Shown here piece after piece: positions 45,290 to 52,778 of a stretch of 64,000 nucleotides of DNA. How positions within the stretch are numbered: position 1 is the first letter of the stretch; each line of letters starts with the position of its first letter. A program made the position numbers and the translations under genes. The notes beneath the pieces are model-generated. The model saw only the letters and a list, made by a program, of their open reading frames with translations. It searched no databases and had not been told where the DNA came from. Source of the stretch: CAIVAT01 sp037133475 (GTDB lineage: Bacteria > Bacteroidota > Bacteroidia > Bacteroidales > FEN-979); assembly GCA_037133475.1 (NCBI GenBank), contig JBAXOB010000020.1:1-64000 (forward strand), in the 5' to 3' direction.

Positions 45290-45517
45290 ATGAAAAAGAA
45301 AAACATTATTGCCTTAGAATTCATTCTAACCTAATGCTCAATGTTAACAGGATATTTCGCACCTTCAGTTTCTCATTTAGAAGCAAGAGTTCATAAAACT
45401 TCCGTGACAGGTGTTACCCCCGGTTTTCTTAAAAAAGGAAAGAGCAATCCTGAGGAGTTTAACATAGAAAAAATTAAGGTTTCAAATCGGACGAATATTT
45501 GCCAAGTTCTGAATTGA
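45290..45517 (+). pseudogene. Decayed small secreted-protein gene with an in-frame stop
   Basis: From the ATG at 45290 the frame reads MKKKNIIALEFILT, then TAA (45332-45334), then continues in the same frame for 60 codons to TGA at 45515. The combined product would be 75 residues with a basic, hydrophobic start like a signal peptide. Translation could instead restart at the ATG at 45341 to give 58 residues. I know no homologue. The rest of the 616-base spacer 44957-45572 holds nothing recognisable. Confidence 0.45.
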
Positions 45518-45572
45518 ACACATTTTTAAATAACAAATCCATTAATACGCGTCAATCCTAAAATATATATTT

Positions 45573-46940
45573 ATGAAAAAGCAAATATTCGTGGCCGCAG
45601 TAATATCAATGTGTTTACTTTCTGTCAACGTTTTGGCGCAAAGCGTTTTTAGTGATTTCTCAACCAGCTCAGATGGTTGGGTCATCATGGGACAAACCGG
45701 TCAACACAGTGTGCAATACGTATCAACGGGAGGTAACCCGGCAGGATATATTCGAGGAGATTTTAGTCTTGATAATAAATGGGTGTTCTCAGCGCCTGCA
45801 AAATTTACAGGAAACAAACTTAGCGCTTACAATCATTCCCTGAGTTTCGATCTTTTGCTTGACGGGTTAACCAACCCTCAGTTTGATGATGCCGATATCA
45901 TCCTCACAGGCGGCGGCGAACAAATAGTTTACGATGTTCCAAAAGATATATACACAGGTTGGCAGAGTTACACTGTGATCCTGAATGAAAACGAGGGCTG
46001 GCACCTGACAAATTTGCTTGGAGCACCACCCACTGCCGATATAATGAAATTAATCCTTACCAACCTGACCCAACTTGAGATTCGGGGAAAATACAGTACT
46101 GGCAGCGGTACATGTTCATTAGACAATGTTTATCTTGGTATTTCCCAGGCATACAGCAATTTTGACATGAATTATGAAGGATGGCGCGTTGTAGGAGATG
46201 TTCAGGGTGGAACTGGTATGCCGAACTACCATTCAACCGGGGGGCATCCGGGCGGATATCTGTCAGCAAAAGACGATGCTACAGGAGGAACCTGGTACTG
46301 GAGAGCCCCGGGTAAGTTCCTGGGCAATATATCAGCTGCCTATAATCAAACCCTGAAGTACGACCTGAAGCAATCCGGTCTTAATAACCAGTTCGATGAA
46401 ATTGATGTCATCCTGCAAGGATCAGCATTAAAACTAGTTTATAACACACCCAATAATCCAGATACAGCCTGGACTTCTTATTCCCTTAACTTGTCTGAAA
46501 ACTCAGGATGGCATATTAATGATACACTAGGTATAGTTCCGACTAAATCAGAATTTCTTGATGTTCTATCAAACCTTCAGGAATTATGGATTCGCGGAGA
46601 GTTTATTAATGGACCAGATTCGGGCTGTCTTGATAATGTCAGTCTTGGGTTTGTGCAGGGAATCTCCGATTTCCAGCTTAGGACCCAGGAAGTACTGTCA
46701 ATATTTCCCAATCCTGCCTCGGATTATACAACACTTCGTTTTACTGTGGCAGATCCGGGCTATTTCAACTTATTTCTTCTAAATATCAACGGTTTAAATT
46801 GTGTCCCATCCCGAATGGTTTATTGCACTGCCGGAGTACACGAAATTCAGCTGGTATTAAAGGATCTACCTTCCGGGATTTACTTTCCGAATTTACGTGG
46901 TGACAAGCAAACCATGATGGGAAAGGTCATTGTTAAATAA
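45573..46940 (+). CDS. Exported protein with two laminin-B-like domains and T9SS sorting tail
   Basis: A 455-residue secreted protein with a signal peptide ending LAQ (about residues 1-22). Two related halves (about 25-190 and 195-365) have the laminin-B (Laminin IV) pattern: FSTSSDGW / FDMNYEGW starts, AYNHSLSFDL / AYNQTLKYDL strands and LDNVYLG / LDNVSLG ends. The last 80 residues are a type A T9SS sorting domain, recognised by LSIFPNPASDYTTL and the end MMGKVIVK. It should be exported by the type IX system and attached to the surface. Ligand unknown; laminin-B modules in bacteria often accompany carbohydrate binding. The gene stands alone. Confidence 0.88.
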   Translation: MKKQIFVAAVISMCLLSVNVLAQSVFSDFSTSSDGWVIMGQTGQHSVQYVSTGGNPAGYIRGDFSLDNKWVFSAPAKFTGNKLSAYNHSLSFDLLLDGLTNPQFDDADIILTGGGEQIVYDVPKDIYTGWQSYTVILNENEGWHLTNLLGAPPTADIMKLILTNLTQLEIRGKYSTGSGTCSLDNVYLGISQAYSNFDMNYEGWRVVGDVQGGTGMPNYHSTGGHPGGYLSAKDDATGGTWYWRAPGKFLGNISAAYNQTLKYDLKQSGLNNQFDEIDVILQGSALKLVYNTPNNPDTAWTSYSLNLSENSGWHINDTLGIVPTKSEFLDVLSNLQELWIRGEFINGPDSGCLDNVSLGFVQGISDFQLRTQEVLSIFPNPASDYTTLRFTVADPGYFNLFLLNINGLNCVPSRMVYCTAGVHEIQLVLKDLPSGIYFPNLRGDKQTMMGKVIVK

Positions 46941-47041
46941 TTGATTAACAACGTTGCATGCTAATTCCCGCAAAACTGTTCACCTTTTTCGGGCAAACCG
47001 TCCACGTCTGTTGAGCGACATTTTTGAATATTATTTTATAG

Positions 47042-47305
47042 CCCGGAGAATGGCTATGTGAGAAATTATTCAATTTTGCTGTTCATTCGCATCGCTGCAC
47101 CGAATTACCCAATAACCGTTCGTCCTGCGCGCGTTCCTGCGGTTGTGACAAAAGGATTATTCAACGTGCAATAGAACGCGGGTACATTTCAGAAAAGGCA
47201 CTGTATGTTAACCAAACCAACGGGCGGACAATGGTAATCAAAGAGATAGCCGATAAAGAATTTGGAGAATATTACAGGGTTAAACATAACGTTGAACCAT
47301 ATTAG
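47042..47305 (+). pseudogene. Possible remnant of a small mobile-element gene beside tRNA-Gln
   Basis: After the stop at 47039-47041 one plus-strand frame stays open for 87 codons to TAG at 47303. Its second half reads like a folded protein (RIIQRAIERGYISEKALYV), but the first ATG is at 47231, far too late. I do not recognise the family. It could be the 3' part of a gene whose front was lost. The 455-base spacer 46941-47395 otherwise holds the direct repeat and the tRNA terminator. Confidence 0.35.
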
Positions 47306-47324
47306 AACCCACTCAAAAACAAAA

Positions 47325-47347
47325 TAGTGTCCCCCCTAGTGTCCCCC
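47325..47347. repeat. Direct repeat TAGTGTCCCCC
   Basis: Two exact 11-base copies separated by one C lie 49 bases beyond the 3' end of tRNA-Gln. They could be a recombination scar; no integrase is present. Confidence 0.7.
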
Positions 47348-47353
47348 AGGCCA

Positions 47354-47388
47354 TAAAAAAACCCCGTAAATCATTGATTTACAGGGTT
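47354..47388 (-). terminator. Terminator of the glnS-tRNA-Gln transcript
   Basis: On the minus strand the stem AACCCTGTAAATC/GATTTACGGGGTT (one mismatch, three-base loop) is followed by seven T. It begins eight bases after the tRNA-Gln 3' end. Confidence 0.9.
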
Positions 47389-47395
47389 TCGATTG

Positions 47396-47468
47396 TTGTC
47401 CGACTAGGGGTCGAACCTAGACTCTAATGATCCAGAATCATTTGTGTTGCCAGTTACACCATCGGACA
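47396..47468 (-). tRNA. tRNA-Gln (anticodon CTG)
   Basis: A 73-base cloverleaf on the minus strand: acceptor stem TGTCCGA/TCGGACA, anticodon loop TTCTGGA (anticodon CTG, reading CAG) and T arm with GGTTCGAACCC. The CCA end is not encoded. It lies 44 bases downstream of glnS on the same strand with one shared terminator, so the synthetase and its own tRNA probably share a transcript. Confidence 0.96.
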
Positions 47469-47512
47469 ATCTGAGTGCAAAATTAATAAAATTTTCACTC
47501 CCTTGTCAAGTT

Positions 47513-49213
47513 TTATTTAACTTTTTCTGCTTTGGCCCACGAATCTTTTAAAGGAACAACGCGGTTAAAGACCAGTTTCCCGGGTGTTGAATCCTTATCC
47601 ACAGAAAAATAGCCCGTCCGTTCGAACTGGTATTTCTCCAAAACCTGTGCATTTGCAACGGAGGGTTCAACCTTTGCCGTTAAAATTTTCAGCGAATCGG
47701 GGTTCAGGTAGTCCTTGTAGCTTTTGTCCTCCTCAATATCATCGGGGTTTTCCTTTACAAACAACCTGTCGTAAAGCCTCACTTCGACCTCCACGGCTGT
47801 TTTTTCCGAAACCCAGTGCAGGGTTCCCTTCACCTTGCGGTTGCTGTCGGGCATGCCGCTTTTGGTCAGTGGGTCGTAGGTGCAATGAATTTCGGTGATT
47901 TTGCCCGTTTCCGGCTCCTTCACGACACTTTCGCACCGGATGATGTAGGCAGCCTTCAACCGCACCTCGCGGCCCGGGGCGAGCCTGAAAAACTTACCGG
48001 GGGGATCTTCCATGAAATCGTCGCGTTCGATGAAAAGGGTCTTTGAAAAGGGAAGCATCCGTTTTCCCCTGGTTTCATCCTCCGGGTTGTTTACCGCTTC
48101 GAGCTCCTCGACCTGTCCGTCGGGATAATTATCCAGGATGATCTTAACGGGGTCGAGCACCGCCATCACGCGGTTGGCGCGCCTGTTGAGGTCCTCCCGG
48201 ATACAGAACTCCAGCAGGCTTACGTCGATCACATTTTCGCGCTTGGCAACCCCGATGGTTTCGGCAAAAGTACGGATCGATTCCGGCGTAAATCCCCTGC
48301 GGCGCAACCCGCAGATGGTCGGCATCCGCGGATCATCCCAGCCGCTGACATGGCCCTGCTGCACCAGCTCCAGCAATTTGCGCTTGCTCATAACGGTATA
48401 GGTCACGTTGAGCCGCGCGAACTCGATCTGCCGGGGGGCATAGATGCCGATCTCCCGGATAAACCAGTCGTACAGCGGCCTGTGCACCTCGAATTCGAGG
48501 GTGCAGATGGAATGGGTGATCCGTTCGATGGAATCGGACTGCCCGTGGGCAAAATCATACATCGGGTAGATGCACCACTGGTCGCCCGTGCGGTGATGCC
48601 AGGCATGAAGAATGCGGTACAGCACGGGATCGCGCATGTGCATGTTGGGCGAGGCCATATCGATACGGGCCCTCAGAACCCTCGATCCATCGGGGAATTC
48701 GCCGTTGCGCATCCTGGTAAAAAGATCTGCGTTTTCATCGACAGTGCGGCTCCTGAAGGGACTCTCCTTTCCCGGGCTCGTAGGCGTGCCGCGGGTTTCG
48801 CTGATCTCCTCGGCGGTCATGTCGCATACGTAGGCCTTCTCCTTTTTGATCAGGATCATGGCATATTCAAAGAGCTGTTCAAAATAGTCGGAGGCATAGA
48901 AAAGACGGTCCTCCCAGTCGAAACCGAGCCACTTCACATCTTCCATGATCGAATCGACATATTCCACATCCTCCTTCACAGGGTTGGTATCGTCGAAGCG
49001 GAGGTTGGTCTTTCCCCTGTATTTATTGGCAAGGCCGAAGTTCAGGCAGATCGACTTGGCATGGCCGATATGCAGGTAACCGTTGGGCTCGGGCGGGAAT
49101 CGCGTATGCACGCGCCCCTCGTTTACCCCTGTGCGGATATCTTCCTCGATGATCTCCTCAATGAAATTGAGTGACCGGGTTCCCTTCTCTTCCGGGAGTT
49201 TTACATCTTCCAT
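47513..49213 (-). CDS. glnS: Glutamine--tRNA ligase
   Basis: A 566-residue class I synthetase. The HIGH motif lies in NGYLHIGHAKS and the KMSKS motif is VMSKRKL. The C-terminal beta-barrel anticodon-binding domains are complete. Family knowledge: GlnRS in bacteria was gained from eukaryotes by transfer and is standard in Bacteroidota. Its cognate tRNA-Gln(CTG) follows at once. One copy of the CACAATG repeat lies in the upstream spacer. Confidence 0.97.
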   Translation of the reverse strand: MEDVKLPEEKGTRSLNFIEEIIEEDIRTGVNEGRVHTRFPPEPNGYLHIGHAKSICLNFGLANKYRGKTNLRFDDTNPVKEDVEYVDSIMEDVKWLGFDWEDRLFYASDYFEQLFEYAMILIKKEKAYVCDMTAEEISETRGTPTSPGKESPFRSRTVDENADLFTRMRNGEFPDGSRVLRARIDMASPNMHMRDPVLYRILHAWHHRTGDQWCIYPMYDFAHGQSDSIERITHSICTLEFEVHRPLYDWFIREIGIYAPRQIEFARLNVTYTVMSKRKLLELVQQGHVSGWDDPRMPTICGLRRRGFTPESIRTFAETIGVAKRENVIDVSLLEFCIREDLNRRANRVMAVLDPVKIILDNYPDGQVEELEAVNNPEDETRGKRMLPFSKTLFIERDDFMEDPPGKFFRLAPGREVRLKAAYIIRCESVVKEPETGKITEIHCTYDPLTKSGMPDSNRKVKGTLHWVSEKTAVEVEVRLYDRLFVKENPDDIEEDKSYKDYLNPDSLKILTAKVEPSVANAQVLEKYQFERTGYFSVDKDSTPGKLVFNRVVPLKDSWAKAEKVK

Positions 49214-49283
49214 AATGTCAGCGTATTTATTTCAGCCCCCCGGGGTATGAATGCAGGTCTTTGGGTTCTTTGACGCGTTATCT

Positions 49284-49323
49284 AACCACCATGACACAAA
49301 GAAGGCACAATGGGCACAATGGA
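49284..49323. repeat. CACAATG repeat, copy 3 (single arm)
   Basis: AACCACCATGACACAAAG followed by two CACAATGG units corresponds to one arm of the palindromic elements at 5240-5321 and 56428-56520. The other arm is missing, so it is truncated. Confidence 0.75.
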
Positions 49324-49428
49324 TAAAAAAGCGGTCATCCTGGAAACTTTCCATGCCCGGAGTAAGCAGATTAATCTGCAAACTTACTACAATTTAAAAA
49401 ACTGCCGGCCTGGTGAACCGTAAATTGG

Positions 49429-49436
49429 TAATTTTG
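49429..49436 (+). promoter_or_regulatory. Putative -7 element of the folB promoter
   Basis: TAATTTTG matches TAnnTTTG, 19 bases before the folB start codon. No matching -33 is seen. Confidence 0.5.
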
Positions 49437-49455
49437 AACCCTGAAAAAATGAATT

Positions 49456-49812
49456 ATGGGTACGATCCTGCTGGAAGGAATGGAGTTTTTTGCATTTCAC
49501 GGCTGTTTTAAGGAAGAACAGATCATCGGCACGAAATTTATTGCCGATCTTACCGTTGAAGTCGATACGGAGGTTGCCGAGGGTTCCGACAGCCTGCACG
49601 ACACGGCCGATTATGTCGGATTATACCGCTGCGTGAAAAGGGAGATGGAACAGAAGTCGCACCTGCTGGAGCATTTAGCCCGGCGGATCATGGATGCCAT
49701 CCGGCAGGAATTCCCCGCTATCACGGCCATCGACCTGAAAATCGCCAAGCTGAACCCGCCGATGGGCGGCAAAATGCACCAGGTAAGCTTCATGACCCAC
49801 TGGAAGAAATGA
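49456..49812 (+). CDS. folB: Dihydroneopterin aldolase
   Basis: A 118-residue enzyme of folate synthesis that cleaves 7,8-dihydroneopterin to 6-hydroxymethyl-dihydropterin and glycolaldehyde. The conserved beginning LLEGMEFFAFHGCFKEEQ contains the active-site Glu/Tyr-region residues of the family, and the Lys is in IAKLNPPMGG. Length is normal. It stands alone between glnS (divergent) and tRNA-Cys. No other folate gene is nearby. Confidence 0.94.
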   Translation: MGTILLEGMEFFAFHGCFKEEQIIGTKFIADLTVEVDTEVAEGSDSLHDTADYVGLYRCVKREMEQKSHLLEHLARRIMDAIRQEFPAITAIDLKIAKLNPPMGGKMHQVSFMTHWKK

Positions 49813-49838
49813 TTTGCATGTAATTTCAAAAGTTTTTG

Positions 49839-49846
49839 TAATTTTG
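49839..49846 (+). promoter_or_regulatory. Putative -7 element of the tRNA-Cys promoter
   Basis: TAATTTTG matches TAnnTTTG and ends 16 bases before the tRNA 5' end, a sensible distance for a tRNA leader. It lies in the gap after folB. Confidence 0.55.
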
Positions 49847-49862
49847 CACTCCCAATAAAATT

Positions 49863-49933
49863 GGTTTCGTGGCCGAGTGGCTAGGCAGCGGTCTGCAAAA
49901 CCGTCCACAGCGGTTCGACTCCGCTCGAAACCT
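49863..49933 (+). tRNA. tRNA-Cys (anticodon GCA)
   Basis: A 71-base cloverleaf: acceptor stem GGTTTCG/CGAAACC, anticodon loop CTGCAAA (GCA), T arm GCGGTTCGACTCCGC and discriminator U, the known identity base of tRNA-Cys. CCA is not encoded. Confidence 0.95.
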
Positions 49934-50033
49934 CTCCCGCCCGTTTCTTCAAAAGGAACGGGTTTTTTTATGAATTCCTGCCAAATAGCAGAAACCGTTG
50001 ATAAAAGGGAAAGTCCTCATGATCCAAGAAAAG

Positions 50034-50297
50034 TCACACCCTGAAAACCAATGGGAATGCCTCCGGCCGGGAAAGCGCCTGGAGTTCAATATCAATGTCC
50101 GGCGACTCCCAGCGAAGTTGTGACGGCGGGATAAAAATGAAATTAAAAATCTGGTTTACTGGGGCCTCTGTGAAACCGGGATATTCCTTAAAAGGAATAA
50201 AAAACTACCTCTCCCCGGCAAGCACCCAGAAGCCAATACCGGAAATATTGGTAACGCTATATTCCGAAGTGCAAACTCCACTTTGCAATGAATCCAT
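50034..50297 (-). pseudogene. DUF2442 protein gene interrupted by one amber codon
   Basis: On the minus strand the ATG at 50297 opens a frame of 30 codons, then TAG (50207-50205), then 56 more sense codons to TGA at 50034. The two parts join into an 87-residue protein with the hallmarks of DUF2442: GIGFWVLAG, then FFIPFKEYPGF, APVNQIFNF, LRWESPDIDIEL and the end EAFPLVFRV. Length and order match the intact family; only one codon is wrong, so the loss is recent, an assembly error, or a readthrough case. DUF2442 often pairs with DUF4160 in toxin-antitoxin-like operons; no partner is here. A plus-strand 70-codon ORF over the same bases is an antisense shadow. Confidence 0.75.
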
Positions 50298-50376
50298 CTT
50301 TGTTTAATTCAAAAAGAAAAACCTGAACCTGCCGGATAATAATCGGGAAAACGGACAAAGAAGGTAAATCCTTGAT

Positions 50377-50892
50377 TTACTTACCCTTCGGGTAGAGCAG
50401 GTACTCGCTGATGAGTACCAGGATGAGGGTAAAGGCGCTGCTGAGCAAAACCCTCACCAGGGTCGCTGCAAATTCGCTGAATCGGAATATTTCGAGATAG
50501 AAGAGGGCAAAGTGGTGGATCAGCACCAGGGTGATGGAATAGTAGAGGAACCATTTGATCCCCTGGTTCCGCAGGGTCGGGGTATCCCCTATCAGCGATT
50601 CGGGGCCGCTGGAGATGGCCGTTATCACGAAGGGACGAAAAAAGGCCATGATCAGGCAGGCGGAGGCGTTGAGTCCGATGGTATTGGTGAAGATGTCAAT
50701 GCTGATCCCAAGGAAAAATGCGGCTAATAGCAGCATCCAGCGCGGGATGTCAAAGGGGAGCAGCAGGATGAAATAGATATAGAAATAGGGATTGATGTAC
50801 CCCCCGAGGTTGATATGGTTCAGAATCAATACCTGGAGAAATACAAGGAAGAAAAACCGGATGACATTAAAAAAGACGGTTCTCGAGGTCAC
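50377..50892 (-). CDS. mreD: Rod shape-determining protein MreD
   Basis: A 171-residue inner-membrane protein with five to six hydrophobic helices, the MreD pattern, placed right after mreC. It links the MreB cytoskeleton with the elongation machinery for lateral peptidoglycan synthesis. Its sequence is poorly conserved, as usual, so the assignment relies strongly on position. In most Bacteroidota mrdA (PBP2) and rodA follow here; in this window the strand continues only into a short hairpin (GTAAATC/GATTTAC at the stop codon) and the DUF2442 pseudogene. Confidence 0.88.
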   Translation of the reverse strand: MTSRTVFFNVIRFFFLVFLQVLILNHINLGGYINPYFYIYFILLLPFDIPRWMLLLAAFFLGISIDIFTNTIGLNASACLIMAFFRPFVITAISSGPESLIGDTPTLRNQGIKWFLYYSITLVLIHHFALFYLEIFRFSEFAATLVRVLLSSAFTLILVLISEYLLYPKGK

Positions 50893-50913
50893 GGTGATAT
50901 TTCTTAAATTTGA

Positions 50914-51744
50914 TTAATGAGATTTGAATGAAGCCTTCAGGTCGTCCTTCTCCTGGCGCATCAGGTCAACCACCACCTCCACATAGCCCAGGCTGTTGAA
51001 ATCGGTCGAAAAGAGGATCTCCCCGTTGTTGAAGTTTTCATCCTGTACATTGGTGAAATCACTGATGGTCCCGATGAGCAGCCCCTCCGGGAAGATATCG
51101 GAATTCCCGCTGGTGATGATGGTATCGCCCTTCATGATCTTCACATGTTTGGGGATCTCCTTCACCTGCCCTTTGCGGTAACTGCCGCCGTTCCATTCGA
51201 CATTCACCAGCTGGTTGTTTTTCTTGAACTTGCCCGATATCCGGCTGTCCTTGTTCAGCATCGACATGATCCAGCTGAAGTGGGGAGAGACGCTAACCAC
51301 CTGGCCGATGATCTTGTTGCCGATGATCACCCCCATGTGGTTGACGATGCCATGCAGCGCCCCCTTGTTGATCATCAGGTAGTTGTTCCGCTTGTTGGTG
51401 GAATTGCTGATCACCTTGGCGCTGATGTACTTGTATTCGAGGTTGACGACCGAATCCTTTTTATAGAAGATATTGCGGTCGGTCACATAAAAGGCCTCCG
51501 GGATCCGCGAATGGAGTTTGGCCATCTCTTCGATCAGCACCCCGTTGGTCTTGCGCAGGGAGAAATATTCGGAGATCCCGTTGAACATGCCGTTCACCGA
51601 GCCCGACAGGGTGTTTGAAACGGAGTAAAGGGAGCTTCCCTGGAATTCGTTGTAGTTGAACAGCAGAATCAGCGAAAAGGACTCCAGCAGCAGGAAAAGA
51701 AAATAGAAATAGTGCTCCCGGAGAAATAAAAAAAGATTCCGCAT
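50914..51744 (-). CDS. mreC: Rod shape-determining protein MreC
   Basis: A 276-residue protein with one N-terminal membrane segment (about 12-30), a coiled coil (about 65-90) and the beta-barrel MreC domain with markers HGIVNHMGVIIGNKIIGQVV and VHSPEGLLIG-like segment IFPEGLLIGTISD. It acts as periplasmic scaffold of the elongasome. It is eight bases after mreB and 21 before mreD, so all are in one operon with purH. Confidence 0.95.
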   Translation of the reverse strand: MRNLFLFLREHYFYFLFLLLESFSLILLFNYNEFQGSSLYSVSNTLSGSVNGMFNGISEYFSLRKTNGVLIEEMAKLHSRIPEAFYVTDRNIFYKKDSVVNLEYKYISAKVISNSTNKRNNYLMINKGALHGIVNHMGVIIGNKIIGQVVSVSPHFSWIMSMLNKDSRISGKFKKNNQLVNVEWNGGSYRKGQVKEIPKHVKIMKGDTIITSGNSDIFPEGLLIGTISDFTNVQDENFNNGEILFSTDFNSLGYVEVVVDLMRQEKDDLKASFKSH

Positions 51745-51752
51745 GGTACCTC

Positions 51753-52766
51753 TTACTTGATGAGGAAGGTGAACTTGTCAAAGTTCTTCAGGGCGATACC
51801 CGTGCCCCTGGCCACAGCCCTTAAAGGATCTTCGGCAACGTGCACCTTCAGTTTGGTTTTCAGGTGGAGCCGCTTGTCGAGTCCGCGCAGCAAAGCGCCC
51901 CCGCCGGTGAGGTAGATGCCGGTTTCAAAAATATCGGAAGCCAGCTCGGGCGGGGTCATCTCCAGCGCATTCAATACGGCTGCTTCGATCTTGGCGACCG
52001 ATTTGTCGAGGCAATGGGCTATTTCGGCATGGTTCACGATGACCTCCTTGGGGATGCCCGTGAGCAGGTCGCGGCCGTGTACGGCGTAATCGGGAGGAGG
52101 ATTGTCGATATCGGCAATCGCGGCGCCTACCTCGATCTTGATGCGCTCGGCAGTGCGCTCACCCACGTTGATGTTGTGCTGCTTGCGCATATACTCCTCG
52201 ATGTCGGCGTTGAATTCATCGCCCGCGATGCGGATCGACTTGTTATTCACGATCCCGCCGAGGGCGATCACCGCGATTTCGCTGGTTCCGCCGCCGATGT
52301 CGATCACCATGTTGCCGACCGGCTCCAGTACGTCGATGCCGATACCGATGGCAGCCGCCATGGGTTCATGGATCAGGCGGACCTCCTTGGCCCCTGCCTG
52401 TTCCGCCGAATCCTTAACGGCCCTTTCTTCCACCTCGGTAATCCCGGAGGGGATGCAGATCACCATCTTCAGCGCGGGCGGGAACCACGATTTGCGCAGG
52501 TCGATCATCTTGATCATGGCGCGGATCATGTGTTCGGCAGCCTGGAAATCGGCGATAACCCCTCCCCTGAGCGGCCTGATGGTCTTTATGTTTTCATGTG
52601 TCTTGCCATGCATCATCTGGGCCTTCTTCCCAACGGCAATGATCTTTCCCGAACTCCGCTCGATGGCTACGATGGAGGGCTCATCCACCACGACCTTATC
52701 ATTATAGATGATGATCGTGTTGGCGGTCCCCAAATCGATGGCTATTTCTTTCGTAAATAATCCCAT
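51753..52766 (-). CDS. mreB: Rod shape-determining actin homologue MreB
   Basis: A 337-residue actin-fold ATPase. It has phosphate-binding motifs DLGTANT (about residues 12-18) and DIGGGTSE, the adenosine motif TGGGALLRG, and the conserved EPMAAAIG segment. It polymerises along the membrane and directs lateral cell-wall synthesis, so the cell is probably rod-shaped. It lies 12 bases after purH and eight before mreC. Confidence 0.97.
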   Translation of the reverse strand: MGLFTKEIAIDLGTANTIIIYNDKVVVDEPSIVAIERSSGKIIAVGKKAQMMHGKTHENIKTIRPLRGGVIADFQAAEHMIRAMIKMIDLRKSWFPPALKMVICIPSGITEVEERAVKDSAEQAGAKEVRLIHEPMAAAIGIGIDVLEPVGNMVIDIGGGTSEIAVIALGGIVNNKSIRIAGDEFNADIEEYMRKQHNINVGERTAERIKIEVGAAIADIDNPPPDYAVHGRDLLTGIPKEVIVNHAEIAHCLDKSVAKIEAAVLNALEMTPPELASDIFETGIYLTGGGALLRGLDKRLHLKTKLKVHVAEDPLRAVARGTGIALKNFDKFTFLIK

Positions 52767-52778
52767 GGAATGATTGGT

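Noticed and set aside
47595..47603. TTATCCACA, a perfect DnaA box
   Set aside because: A single copy inside glnS coding sequence without AT-rich or clustered boxes is not an origin.
50095..50307. Plus-strand 70-codon ORF
   Set aside because: It is antisense to the DUF2442 pseudogene, which explains the conserved-looking codon pattern.
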